NCBI GenBank assembly: GCA_016704535.1
Contig: JADIZZ010000004.1
Span: 124,001-188,000, forward strand
Direction: 5' to 3'
DNA from: Betaproteobacteria bacterium
Lineage (GTDB): Bacteria > Pseudomonadota > Gammaproteobacteria > Burkholderiales > Burkholderiaceae_C
DNA length: 64,000 bases
This document shows, piece by piece, positions 33,772 through 41,982 of this stretch (positions within the stretch are counted from its first letter, which is position 1; every line of letters begins with the position of its first letter). The translations under genes and the position numbers were made by a program. The notes below the pieces were generated by a model. It was not told the DNA's origin. It did no database searches and saw only the letters and a list, made by a program, of their open reading frames with translations.

Positions 33772-34400
33772 TCCTGATCAACCTGCTGCCGCACCGCGAG
33801 GAAAAGCGGCGCCAGCGCAAACGGGCCTATTTCGTCAGCCTCGTGGCCAGCGCGCTGGCCGGGGTGCTCATCGTCGGCGCGTGGTACTCGGCGCTGGGGC
33901 AGATGTCCTCCGCACAGGATTCGCGCAATGCCTTCCTGCAGGCCGAGATCACACGCCTGGACACGCAGATCAAGGACATCGCCACGCTGCGCGCCGAGAT
34001 CGACGCCTTGAACGCCCGCAAGAAGGCGGTAGAAGACCTGCAGACCGATCGCAACGTGCCGGTCTACCTGCTGAATGAACTCGTACAGCAGACTCCGGAG
34101 GGGGTCTTCCTTACGAGCGTCCGCCAGAACGGGCAGGTGGTCTCGATCACCGGCGTGGCGCAGACCAACGAGCGCGTCTCTGAGTTTCTGCGCAACACGC
34201 TGTACAACTCGACCTGGCTCGAGCGACCCGATCTCGTGGAGATCAAGGCTTCTGCCGCCGCCGCAGGCGCGCGCGACCAGCGTCGGCTCTTCGATTTCTC
34301 CATGCGCGTGACGATCAAGCGGCAGCAGGCTGCGGCGCCCGGCGTGCCGGCTTCGGGGGCTGCACCCGCGACGGCCGCCGCGCCGGTGAAAGTGAGCTGA
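33768..34400 (+). CDS. pilN: Type IV pilus alignment protein PilN
   Basis: Bitopic inner-membrane protein of 210 residues. The N-terminus ILINLLPHREEKRRQRKR is the conserved INLLPxR peptide that binds PilM. A transmembrane helix follows at about 23-43, then a coiled region (about 45-90) and a ferredoxin-like domain with LNELVQQTPEGVFLTSV. It starts at GTG overlapping the pilM stop by 4 bp. Confidence 0.96.
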   Translation: MILINLLPHREEKRRQRKRAYFVSLVASALAGVLIVGAWYSALGQMSSAQDSRNAFLQAEITRLDTQIKDIATLRAEIDALNARKKAVEDLQTDRNVPVYLLNELVQQTPEGVFLTSVRQNGQVVSITGVAQTNERVSEFLRNTLYNSTWLERPDLVEIKASAAAAGARDQRRLFDFSMRVTIKRQQAAAPGVPASGAAPATAAAPVKVS

Positions 34401-34407
34401 AGGCACC

Positions 34408-35097
34408 ATGGCCAAGCCATCCACACAGAGTTTTGCCGTCACCGGCTTCGTCGAGAACGCGGCTTCGCAATTCCGCAGCCTCAACCCCAAAGAGCCAGGG
34501 CAGTGGCCGCCGCTGCCGAAAGTCGCCACCTGGGCAGGCGCCTGTGCCGCCGTCGTGGTCGCGGGCTGGTTTGCGCTGTTGTCCACGGCCACCGACGAGC
34601 TGGAGGCACTGCGCCTGAAGGAGCCGCAGCTCAAGACGACTTACAAGGACCGCTTGGGCCAAGCCGTCAACCTCAGCGAATACCGCAAGCAGAAGTTGCA
34701 GGTGCAGGAATACGTGACGCAGCTCGAGAAGCAGCTGCCAGGCAAGGCCGAGATGGACGCGCTGCTTTCGGACATCAACCAGGCCGGGCTCGGCCGCGGC
34801 CTGCAGTTCGAGCTGTTCCGCCCCGGCCAGATCCAGGTCAAGGATTACTACGCCGAGTTGCCTATCGCCATTCGCGTCACCGGCCGATACCACGACGTGG
34901 GTTTGTTCGCGGCCGACGTGGCCAACCTCTCGCGCATCGTGACGCTGCACAACCTCAACCTCACGCCGGTGGGGCCGCGCGACGCCTCGGGCATGCTCGC
35001 GATGGACGCCACGGCGCGCACCTACCGCTACCTCGACGCCAGCGAGATTGCAGCCCAGAAGAAGCCGCCCGCGAAGGCGCCGGGAGCCGCCAAGTGA
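34408..35097 (+). CDS. pilO: Type IV pilus alignment protein PilO
   Basis: Partner of PilN, 229 residues. It has a cytoplasmic N-terminus of about 40 residues (FRSLNPKEPGQWP), a transmembrane helix at about 44-62, a coiled coil (about 65-115) and a periplasmic ferredoxin-like fold with GLGRGLQFELFRPGQ and YYAELPIAIRVTGRYHD, the strongest PilO signature. The start is ATG 34408, 7 bp after pilN. Confidence 0.96.
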   Translation: MAKPSTQSFAVTGFVENAASQFRSLNPKEPGQWPPLPKVATWAGACAAVVVAGWFALLSTATDELEALRLKEPQLKTTYKDRLGQAVNLSEYRKQKLQVQEYVTQLEKQLPGKAEMDALLSDINQAGLGRGLQFELFRPGQIQVKDYYAELPIAIRVTGRYHDVGLFAADVANLSRIVTLHNLNLTPVGPRDASGMLAMDATARTYRYLDASEIAAQKKPPAKAPGAAK

Positions 35098-35630
35098 TGC
35101 GCGCCACCCAACGCATCGGCATGGCGTTCATGGGCCTGGCCCTGCTGGCCGGTTGCAGCGCAGACCACGACGAGTTGCGCGGCTGGATGGAGCAGCAGCG
35201 TCGCGAAGCCAAGCCCAACGTGCCGCCGCTGCAGCCGCCCAAGCGTTTCGACCCGCAGCCCTACACGGCAGCACAAGCAGTAGAACCCTTCAGCACACAA
35301 AAACTGACGGTGGCGCTCAAGCAAGAGGCGCGGCAGCCGAATTCCATATTGGCGGCCGAGCTGAACCGACGCAAGGAACCGCTGGAGGCCTACCCGCTGG
35401 ACAGCATGAGCATGGTGGGCAGCGTGAATCGCGAGGGCAAGCCCTTTGCGCTGTTGCGTGTCGACAACCTGCTCTACCAGGTGAAGGTGGGTGACCACCT
35501 GGGCCAGAACTACGGCCTGATCTTGAAGATAGCCGAGACCGAGGTCGTCCTGCGCGAACTCGTCATGGATGCCGGCGGCGAGATGATCGAGCGCCCCGCC
35601 ACGCTGCAACTGCAGGAGAGGGCGCGATGA
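35097..35630 (+). CDS. pilP: Type IV pilus lipoprotein PilP
   Basis: Periplasmic lipoprotein of 177 residues linking PilN/PilO to the secretin PilQ. The signal ends in the lipobox LLAGCS, followed by an unstructured Pro-rich stretch (LQPPKRFDPQPYTA) that binds PilN/PilO. The C-terminal beta sandwich has EAYPLDSMSMVGSV, FALLRVDNLLYQVKVGDHLG and NYGLILKI. The ATG at 35097 overlaps the pilO stop (TGATG). Confidence 0.95.
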   Translation: MRATQRIGMAFMGLALLAGCSADHDELRGWMEQQRREAKPNVPPLQPPKRFDPQPYTAAQAVEPFSTQKLTVALKQEARQPNSILAAELNRRKEPLEAYPLDSMSMVGSVNREGKPFALLRVDNLLYQVKVGDHLGQNYGLILKIAETEVVLRELVMDAGGEMIERPATLQLQERAR

Positions 35631-37804
35631 AGACCTTTCAGGAGATACGCACCATGTCGCATTGGCGAGCCGCCGTTGCTGCCTTCACCGCCGCCGGCGC
35701 CCTGCTCATGCCGCTTGCCAGCTGGGCGCAGAACACGATCCAGTCGATCACCAGCAGCCAGCAGGCCGGCACCGAGGTCGTGCGTATCGAGATGAGCGAA
35801 CCGCTGAGTGCCGTGCCCAACGGCTTCTCGGTGCAGGCACCGCCGCGTATCGCCATCGACCTTCCGGGCGTGGGCAATGCGCTCGGCCGCAACACGGTCG
35901 ACATCAACCAGGGCAACCTGCGTTCGGTGAGCGTGGCGCAGGCCGGCGACCGTTCACGCCTGGTGCTGAACCTGAAGCAGGCCTCGGGCTACCGCGCGCA
36001 AGTCCAGGGGAAAGTGTTGCTGCTGATCCTGGATACCGCTGGGTCGGCCGTCGCCGCTGCCGGCACCCCGGGCAACGAGCAAGCCGTGCAGTTCGCACCG
36101 CCGCAGAACGCCGCGCCGCTGGCGCTGCGCGACGTCGACTTCCGCCGTGGCCAGGACGGCTCGGGCCGCATCATCGTCAACCTGCCTAGCACGCAGGTGG
36201 GCGTGGACATCCGCCAGCAGGGGCAGACCCTCGTCGTCGAGTTCCTCCGCTCCAGCCTGCCCGACACGCTGCGCCGCCGCCTGGACGTCACCGACTTCGG
36301 TACGCCAGTGAAGACCATTTCCACCTTCCAGACCGGCGACAAGGTGCGCATGGTGGTCGAGCCCACCGGGGCCTGGGAACACAGCGCCTACCAGAGCGAC
36401 AACCAGTTCGTACTGGAAGTGCGCCCGGTGAAGGTCGATCCGAACAAGCTGACCCAAGGCCCGGGCTTCCAGGGCGAGAAGCTGAGCCTGAACTTCCAGA
36501 ACATCGAGGTGCGTGCGCTGCTGCAGGTGATTGCCGACTTCACCAACTTCAACGTGGTCACCAGCGACACCGTCACCGGCACCGTGACCCTGCGCCTGAA
36601 GGACGTGCCTTGGGACCAGGCGCTGGACATCATCCTGCAGAGCAAGGGCTTGGGTGTGCGCAAGAACGGCAATGTGCTGTGGATCGCACCCAAGGACGAA
36701 CTCGCGGCGAAGGAACAGGTCGATCTCGAGGCCAAGAAGAAGGTGGCCGAACTGGAGCCGCTGCGCACACAGTCCTTCCAGTTGAACTACACAAAGGCCG
36801 AGGAAGTGGCCAAGGGTCTGACTGGCCAGAGCACGGCTGGTGGCACGTCCGGCAGCCAGGCCACGCGCATCCTGTCGCCGCGCGGCAGCGTCATTTTCGA
36901 GACACGCACCAACCAGCTCTTCGTCAACGACATCCCGACCAAGCTCGAGGAAATCCAGAGCCTGATCGCGAAGATCGACATCCCGGTTCGCCAGGTGTTG
37001 ATCGAGGCCCGCATCGTCGAGGCCGAGGACACCTTCGGCCGTGCACTGGGCGTGAAGCTGGGCGGTTCCGACCTGCGCGGCGTGCGCGGCGGCACGCCGG
37101 GCTACGGCATTGGCGGCGACAACCGCATCGCCGTGGGCGGCAACTACGCGGCCATCGGCACCACCACCGGCCAGGGCAGTTCGTCGACCTACGCCGACAA
37201 CCAGTTCATCAACTTCCCGGCCAACGCCACGGCCTTCGGTGGCACGAATGCGGCCACCTTCGCGCTGTCTCTGTTCGGCGCCACGGCCAATCGCTTCCTC
37301 AATCTGGAACTGTCGGCGCTGGAAGCCGAGGGCAAGGGCAACATCGTTTCCAGCCCGCGCGTCATCACGGCCGACCAGACCAAGGCACGCATCGAGCAGG
37401 GCGAAGAGATTCCGTACCAGCAGGCCACGTCCAGCGGCGCCACGTCGGTGCAATTCAAGAAGGCCAGCCTGCGCCTGGAAGTGACGCCGCAGATCACGCC
37501 CGAAGGCAACGTGATCCTCGACCTGGAAGTCAACAAGGACAGCCGCGGCGCGCTGACCGCCGCTGGCCCCGCCATCAACACCAAGCAGGTGAAGACGCAG
37601 GTGCTGGTGGAGAACGGTGGCACCGTGGTCATCGGCGGCATCTTCACCCAGGACGAACTGACCGAGGTGAACAAGGTGCCGCTGCTGGGTGACATTCCCT
37701 ACCTCGGCTACCTGTTCCAGAACCGCGTGAAGAGCACCCGCAAGACCGAACTGCTGGTGTTCATCACACCCAAGATCGTGACTGACCGGTCTGCGGCACG
37801 CTGA
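35627..37804 (+). CDS. pilQ: Type IV pilus outer-membrane secretin PilQ
   Basis: Outer-membrane channel for the pilus fibre, 725 residues. A signal peptide of about 35 residues is followed by two AMIN domains (about 40-140 and 165-265) that bind peptidoglycan. Next come N0 (LSLNFQNIEVRALLQVIADFT) and N1 domains, then the secretin core with PYQQATSSGATSVQFKKA and VPLLGDIPYLGYLF. The start overlaps pilP (ATGA). In most relatives aroK follows directly; here an Ig-like lipoprotein gene comes 55 bp later. Confidence 0.97.
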   Translation: MKTFQEIRTMSHWRAAVAAFTAAGALLMPLASWAQNTIQSITSSQQAGTEVVRIEMSEPLSAVPNGFSVQAPPRIAIDLPGVGNALGRNTVDINQGNLRSVSVAQAGDRSRLVLNLKQASGYRAQVQGKVLLLILDTAGSAVAAAGTPGNEQAVQFAPPQNAAPLALRDVDFRRGQDGSGRIIVNLPSTQVGVDIRQQGQTLVVEFLRSSLPDTLRRRLDVTDFGTPVKTISTFQTGDKVRMVVEPTGAWEHSAYQSDNQFVLEVRPVKVDPNKLTQGPGFQGEKLSLNFQNIEVRALLQVIADFTNFNVVTSDTVTGTVTLRLKDVPWDQALDIILQSKGLGVRKNGNVLWIAPKDELAAKEQVDLEAKKKVAELEPLRTQSFQLNYTKAEEVAKGLTGQSTAGGTSGSQATRILSPRGSVIFETRTNQLFVNDIPTKLEEIQSLIAKIDIPVRQVLIEARIVEAEDTFGRALGVKLGGSDLRGVRGGTPGYGIGGDNRIAVGGNYAAIGTTTGQGSSSTYADNQFINFPANATAFGGTNAATFALSLFGATANRFLNLELSALEAEGKGNIVSSPRVITADQTKARIEQGEEIPYQQATSSGATSVQFKKASLRLEVTPQITPEGNVILDLEVNKDSRGALTAAGPAINTKQVKTQVLVENGGTVVIGGIFTQDELTEVNKVPLLGDIPYLGYLFQNRVKSTRKTELLVFITPKIVTDRSAAR

Positions 37805-37859
37805 TCTGGCTTCCACTGCCGCGCGACTGACAGACACGGGGCTGCCCCAGGGAACGACC

Positions 37860-40800
37860 ATGACGATGATTCGACGACTTTTCTCGATAGTGACGCTCTT
37901 GGCGCTGGCAGCGTGCGGCGGCGGCGGCGGCAGCGCAGGCACACCCACGTTCGGCAGCGGCAGCGGCACGGGTACCGGTGGCACCACGCCGCCGGGAGGC
38001 TCGGGGACCGTGCAAGTCACGCTCTCGTCATCCGATGTGACCAGCGCGTCACCTGCCACCGTCACGGCCACCGTGCGCGACGCTTCGGGCAGTGCGGTGG
38101 CGAATGCCGTAGTCACGCTTTCGACGGGTCGCGGCAATCTGGCCACGCTCAGTGTCGGCACCGCTTTGACCGATGCACTGGGTGTGGCCACCGCAACGCT
38201 CAGCTCTGCAGCGTCGGGCGTGCAAGGCGCTGACGAAGTAGTTGCGGCCACAACCGTGGGCACGACCCAAGTACAAGGACGTGCCGGCTTCAATGTGCGC
38301 GCCGACAGCCCCACGATTTCCATCTCGCCCTCATCCACACCGCTGCGCTTCTCCACGGGGCCGGTTACGCTCTCGGCGCGTGTGCTCAGCGCCACCGGTA
38401 CGCCTGTGCCCAATCAGCTGGTGGGCTTTGCAGCCGCCAACGGGCTCGTGCGACTGAACGTGAACACCGCCTTGACCAATGGCAACGGCGACGCGACGGT
38501 AACAGTGCAGGCGCTGTCGGGTTCCACTTCAGGGGCCGAGATCGTCACTGCGTCGACCACGGTCGCAGGACGCGACGTTCAGGCGCTGGCCAGTCTGCAG
38601 CTGACGGCAGAGTCGCCATCGGTCACGGTGGTCGTCCCGCCCAACTCCACGATCACGTCGACGACGCCGACGAAGTTCCGCGTCGCAGTACGAGGCTTGA
38701 CGGGCGCGCTGCTCCCGGGAACTGTGGTGACGTTCTCGAGCGGCTCGAATCTCGCCAGTTTCACGCCGGGTTCCGCCGTCACCGACGCCAGCGGCGAAGC
38801 CGAAACCATCGTGTCGCCCCGCACAGCGTCGTCCAACGGCGCCGACACGCTTTCTGCGGCGATCAGCGTGCAGGGCGTGGCTGCGACGGCACAGCGCGTC
38901 GTGCAGTTCAGCGCCACCGGCCCGACCGGCACACCGACACTCGATCTTGCGCTCAGCACCAACTCCATCAGCGCGGCGACGCCGGCCAGCGTGTCGGCCA
39001 CCCTGCGCGACGCGCAAGGCAACGGCGTGCCGGGACAAGTGGTCACCTTCTCGGTGGCACGCGGACTGGCGGTGACCAACGTCGTCACCGCCCTGACCCA
39101 GTCCGATGCGGCGAACCTCGGTAAGGCCGTCGTGCTGCTGTCGCCGGCCAATTCCGCATCGGCCGGTGCCGACGACATCTCGGCCAGCGTCAGTTACGCC
39201 GGGGTGACCTTGTCGCGCAGCGTGGGTTTCCAGGTTCAGGCGACGCCGGTCACGCTCGGCACGCTCTCAGCTGCAGCCAATCCGCTTTCGGCCTACGGCC
39301 AGACCACGCTGACGCTGCCGATCACCGGTGCCAGCGTCACCTCGCCGGTGAACATCTCCGTCGTGTCGGCCTGCGTCACGCAAGGCAAGGCCACGCTGTC
39401 GCCTTCGACGTTCACCGCCACGAGTGCCTCGGTTTCCCTGCAATACAGGGATAACGGATGCGGCGCGGTACAGACCGCCGACCAGATCCAGGCCGTGGTC
39501 ACGGCGACGGGTGCGGTGTCCGCGCTGTCGCTGGCGATCCAGTCGCCGGCAGAGTCCAGCATTGCCTTCGTGTCCGCCGCACCCGAGCAGATCTTCCTCA
39601 AGGGTTCGGGCTTCGCCGAGACCTCGGTCGTCACCTTCGAGGTGCGTGACTCAGCGGGCAATCAGTTGCCCGGCCGTTCCGTCGAACTGCGACTGCAGAC
39701 CGGCGCGGGCGGCGTGACGATGGAAGGGCGCGGCGTCGAGGCGGTCAGCCCGGCCTCAACGGACCCGTTCACTCTGACCTCCAACGCTCAGGGTCGCGTC
39801 AGCGTGCGCGTGAATTCGGGCACGCTGCCCACCCCGGTCCGCGTGAATGCTCGGCTAGCGGCCAACACGTCCATCGCCACCGTGTCGAGCAATCTCAGCG
39901 TCGCTGTCGGCCTGCCTTCGCAGCTTAACTTCTCTCTCTCTCAGGGAACGAAGAACATCGAGGGCTACAACATCGATGGCACCACCAACACCTACCAGAT
40001 CATTGCGGCCGACCGAAGCGGTAACCCTGTACCCACGGGCACCTCGATCAACTTCGTCACCGAAGGCGGCCAGATCGAGGCGATCAAGCAGACGCAACTG
40101 GTCAACGGCATCGCTCGCACGGTCGCCAACTTCGTATCGTCCGAGCCCCGGCCCGTGGACGGCCGCGTGACCGTGACGGCCTACACGCTGGGCGAGGAGT
40201 CCTTCCTCGACCTGAACGGCAACAACGCCTACGACCCCCCGGGCTCGCCAGGCTTGCCGGATGGCGAACCCTTCCAGGACCTGGGTGGCGTCTTCAAGGA
40301 CCGCAATTTCGACGGCATCTACGACGCCAGCGTCGACGAATTCATTTTGCTGGGTGTCAACGGCAACCTCGCCTGTGCCACGTCTTCCAACTCGCTGCTG
40401 CAGATGGACGCCAGCATCCCCAGCTGGTCGGCAAGGTGCGACCGGCTCTGGAGCGGTGCGGGTCAGGTCTACGTGCGCCGCGCGGCCGAGACCGTGATTT
40501 CCACCTCCGCCGCCCGCCCGCTGTGGGTCAACACGACAGGCCTCAGCGGCACATGCCAGAAGATCAAGTTGCAGACTGGTCCCTCCATCGGCAACACGAG
40601 CGAGTTCATCAGGGTCGCGGGCGACACCTATTACGGCGGCCTCGCTGGCTCGCTCAACTTCATCGTCGCCGACGCCAACCCGGGCAGACTCAAGACCACG
40701 GTGTCCAGCCCGTTCGACGCACTGAACGACTACGACCAGTTCCCGCGGCTGAACCCGATGGCTGCGGGTACCACTATCACCGCCACCACGCCGACCACTG

Positions 40801-41003
40801 GCCTCACCGTCACGGTCAACGGCGGCAGCCCGGTACCGAGCACGACCGAAGCTACGTTCGCCTCGATCGGCTACAACTTCACGGACACTGCGGTGACTTC
40901 GGGGATTGTGTTCGTGAATTTCCGTTCGCCCAGTGGCCTGATCACGACCGTCGGTGTGGCCTTGTCCCGGGCCACCGCGCCCTCCCCTTGCCCGGCTCCC
41001 TGA
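37860..41003 (+). CDS. Large Big_1/invasin-like Ig-domain lipoprotein
   Basis: Predicted surface or periplasmic lipoprotein of 1047 residues. The lipobox LAAC puts the lipid on Cys19. A Gly/Ser/Thr linker (about 19-50) leads into at least four bacterial Ig-like repeats of about 100 residues (about 52-450), recognisable by alternating phrases such as ATVTATVRDASGSAVANAVV, TKFRVAVRGLTGALLPGTVV and ASVSATLRDAQGNGVPGQVV. More beta-rich domains follow. Around 783-820 are acidic loops DLNGNNAYD and DRNFDGIYD, like EF-hand or dockerin calcium loops. It has a good ribosome binding site (CAGGGA) 55 bp after pilQ and could be co-transcribed. An adhesin role is inferred. Confidence 0.8.
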   Translation: MTMIRRLFSIVTLLALAACGGGGGSAGTPTFGSGSGTGTGGTTPPGGSGTVQVTLSSSDVTSASPATVTATVRDASGSAVANAVVTLSTGRGNLATLSVGTALTDALGVATATLSSAASGVQGADEVVAATTVGTTQVQGRAGFNVRADSPTISISPSSTPLRFSTGPVTLSARVLSATGTPVPNQLVGFAAANGLVRLNVNTALTNGNGDATVTVQALSGSTSGAEIVTASTTVAGRDVQALASLQLTAESPSVTVVVPPNSTITSTTPTKFRVAVRGLTGALLPGTVVTFSSGSNLASFTPGSAVTDASGEAETIVSPRTASSNGADTLSAAISVQGVAATAQRVVQFSATGPTGTPTLDLALSTNSISAATPASVSATLRDAQGNGVPGQVVTFSVARGLAVTNVVTALTQSDAANLGKAVVLLSPANSASAGADDISASVSYAGVTLSRSVGFQVQATPVTLGTLSAAANPLSAYGQTTLTLPITGASVTSPVNISVVSACVTQGKATLSPSTFTATSASVSLQYRDNGCGAVQTADQIQAVVTATGAVSALSLAIQSPAESSIAFVSAAPEQIFLKGSGFAETSVVTFEVRDSAGNQLPGRSVELRLQTGAGGVTMEGRGVEAVSPASTDPFTLTSNAQGRVSVRVNSGTLPTPVRVNARLAANTSIATVSSNLSVAVGLPSQLNFSLSQGTKNIEGYNIDGTTNTYQIIAADRSGNPVPTGTSINFVTEGGQIEAIKQTQLVNGIARTVANFVSSEPRPVDGRVTVTAYTLGEESFLDLNGNNAYDPPGSPGLPDGEPFQDLGGVFKDRNFDGIYDASVDEFILLGVNGNLACATSSNSLLQMDASIPSWSARCDRLWSGAGQVYVRRAAETVISTSAARPLWVNTTGLSGTCQKIKLQTGPSIGNTSEFIRVAGDTYYGGLAGSLNFIVADANPGRLKTTVSSPFDALNDYDQFPRLNPMAAGTTITATTPTTGLTVTVNGGSPVPSTTEATFASIGYNFTDTAVTSGIVFVNFRSPSGLITTVGVALSRATAPSPCPAP

Positions 41004-41029
41004 GCCCGCACTCTTGGTGATTGCGGTTG

Positions 41030-41678
41030 GGATGCCGGTTGCCCGGCACCCCCCGCACAGCTAGGCGGTTCATGCGTGCCCAGGTCATCCTGTCCTTCGG
41101 GCTGCTTCGCTGGAGCGAGCGCCGCCAGCGATCGAGGACGTGATGCCGATATGCCCCTAGAGCGTGAGCATTGGTCGTTGCTCGGCACCGCGTGGTACGC
41201 GAAGCAGCCCGTGACCACCGCGCGCAGTCATCGCCCTTGATCGGCGATGCTGTCGTGGCGCCTGAGCCGCAACTGCATCTTCACCTCGGCCAGCGCCGCA
41301 ATGCCCAGCGGGCGCTGCCGCCCGTCCGGCTCCGGGATGAACCGTCGCCTGACAGGCAGCGCCCGGTACGTGCCGCGATGGACCCGGCTGTGCAGGTCTC
41401 GGAGGTAGGCCCTCCAGCCCCGACGCGTAGTCCTGCCACGTCACGCCGTCCACGCCAGGTGCGGCACGGCGCCCGAGCGCCAGGAACGCATCTCGAAGCG
41501 CATCGATGGTGACGTGGCGCAGCAGCGCGGTGAACGCTTGCCTCTTCCTCTGCCTTGCGGCCTGTGGTGCGCGTTCCAACCCCGGGGACACGCTACCGCG
41601 GCTCTGAGTCCGTCGCGTGTGTGGCTGGTCCGCGTTGCCCTTGGTCTCCGCCCTTGGCCCCTTCCACAACGCGCGCAT
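41030..41678 (-). pseudogene. Remnant of a group II intron reverse transcriptase/maturase
   Basis: Broken LtrA-type gene read on the minus strand. The N-terminal part (about 41550-41414) reads AFTALLRHVTIDALRDAFLA and RRAAPGVDGVTWQDYASGLE. A frameshift follows, then RDLHSRVHRGTYRALPVRRR and PDGRQRPLGIAALAE in another frame (about 41404-41290). The next residues, VKMQLRLRRHDSIADQGR, belong to the C-terminal maturase region, so the whole catalytic core with YxDD is deleted. A further frameshift gives VVTGCFAYHAVPSNDQ, and a maturase-like MTWARMNRLA remnant ends it. It is non-functional. Confidence 0.85.
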
Positions 41679-41679
41679 G

Positions 41680-41800
41680 AATCGGGGCTGGCGTGGTTCG
41701 CTGTGCCTTCACTGCAAGGGATTTGCACCCTCTGCTCCTTGCCGGTCTCCCGACGCTCCCGACCGAAATCTGACCCAGGTGTTCAACGTGCCCTGCCCGA
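41680..41800 (-). other. Remnant of group II intron RNA 5' region
   Basis: Immediately upstream (minus strand) of the broken maturase, the sequence carries typical group II intron RNA text, including GTGCAAATCCCTTGCAG and AGCGAACCACGCCAGCCC. The intron 5' boundary cannot be placed; it runs into the IS256-type fragment. Confidence 0.55.
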
Positions 41801-41831
41801 GTCATTCAACACCGTCCGGAAGTACCTGCGC

Positions 41832-41966
41832 ATGGGCAAGGCTGAGGCGCTGAACGACTTCGGGCGCGGGGTCTGGGGCAGCGCTATCCCACCGTCATGG
41901 CGGCCTGGCGCAGGGCTTGGAACAGTGTGATCCCGTTCTTCGCCTTCCTGCCCGAGGCGCGCGTCC
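41832..41966 (+). pseudogene. C-terminal fragment of an IS256-family transposase
   Basis: A short plus-strand stretch translates to GQRYPTVMAAWRRAWNSVIP and FFAFLPEAR, a close match to the conserved IS256 region that normally continues RRVIYTTNAIES. Upstream, AEALNDFGRGVW is in a different frame, so there is at least one frameshift, and the rest of the transposase is missing. It lies between the intron remnant and the pilY1 stop codon. Confidence 0.8.
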
Positions 41967-41982
41967 CCTGCCGCTTCCTGCC

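Noticed and set aside
37900..37960. CRISPR-like or tandem repeat in the GGCGGC-rich start of the Ig-like gene
   Set aside because: It is the Gly-rich linker after the lipobox; no spaced repeat units exist.
35954..38413. Long open frame antisense to pilQ and the start of the Ig-like gene
   Set aside because: It crosses two unrelated genes, shows no domain, and mirrors the codon bias of the sense genes.
41157..41678. Intact coding gene in the pilY1-Ig gap
   Set aside because: The open frame matches maturase only in its middle; the remaining homology is in other frames and the catalytic core is missing, so it is a pseudogene.
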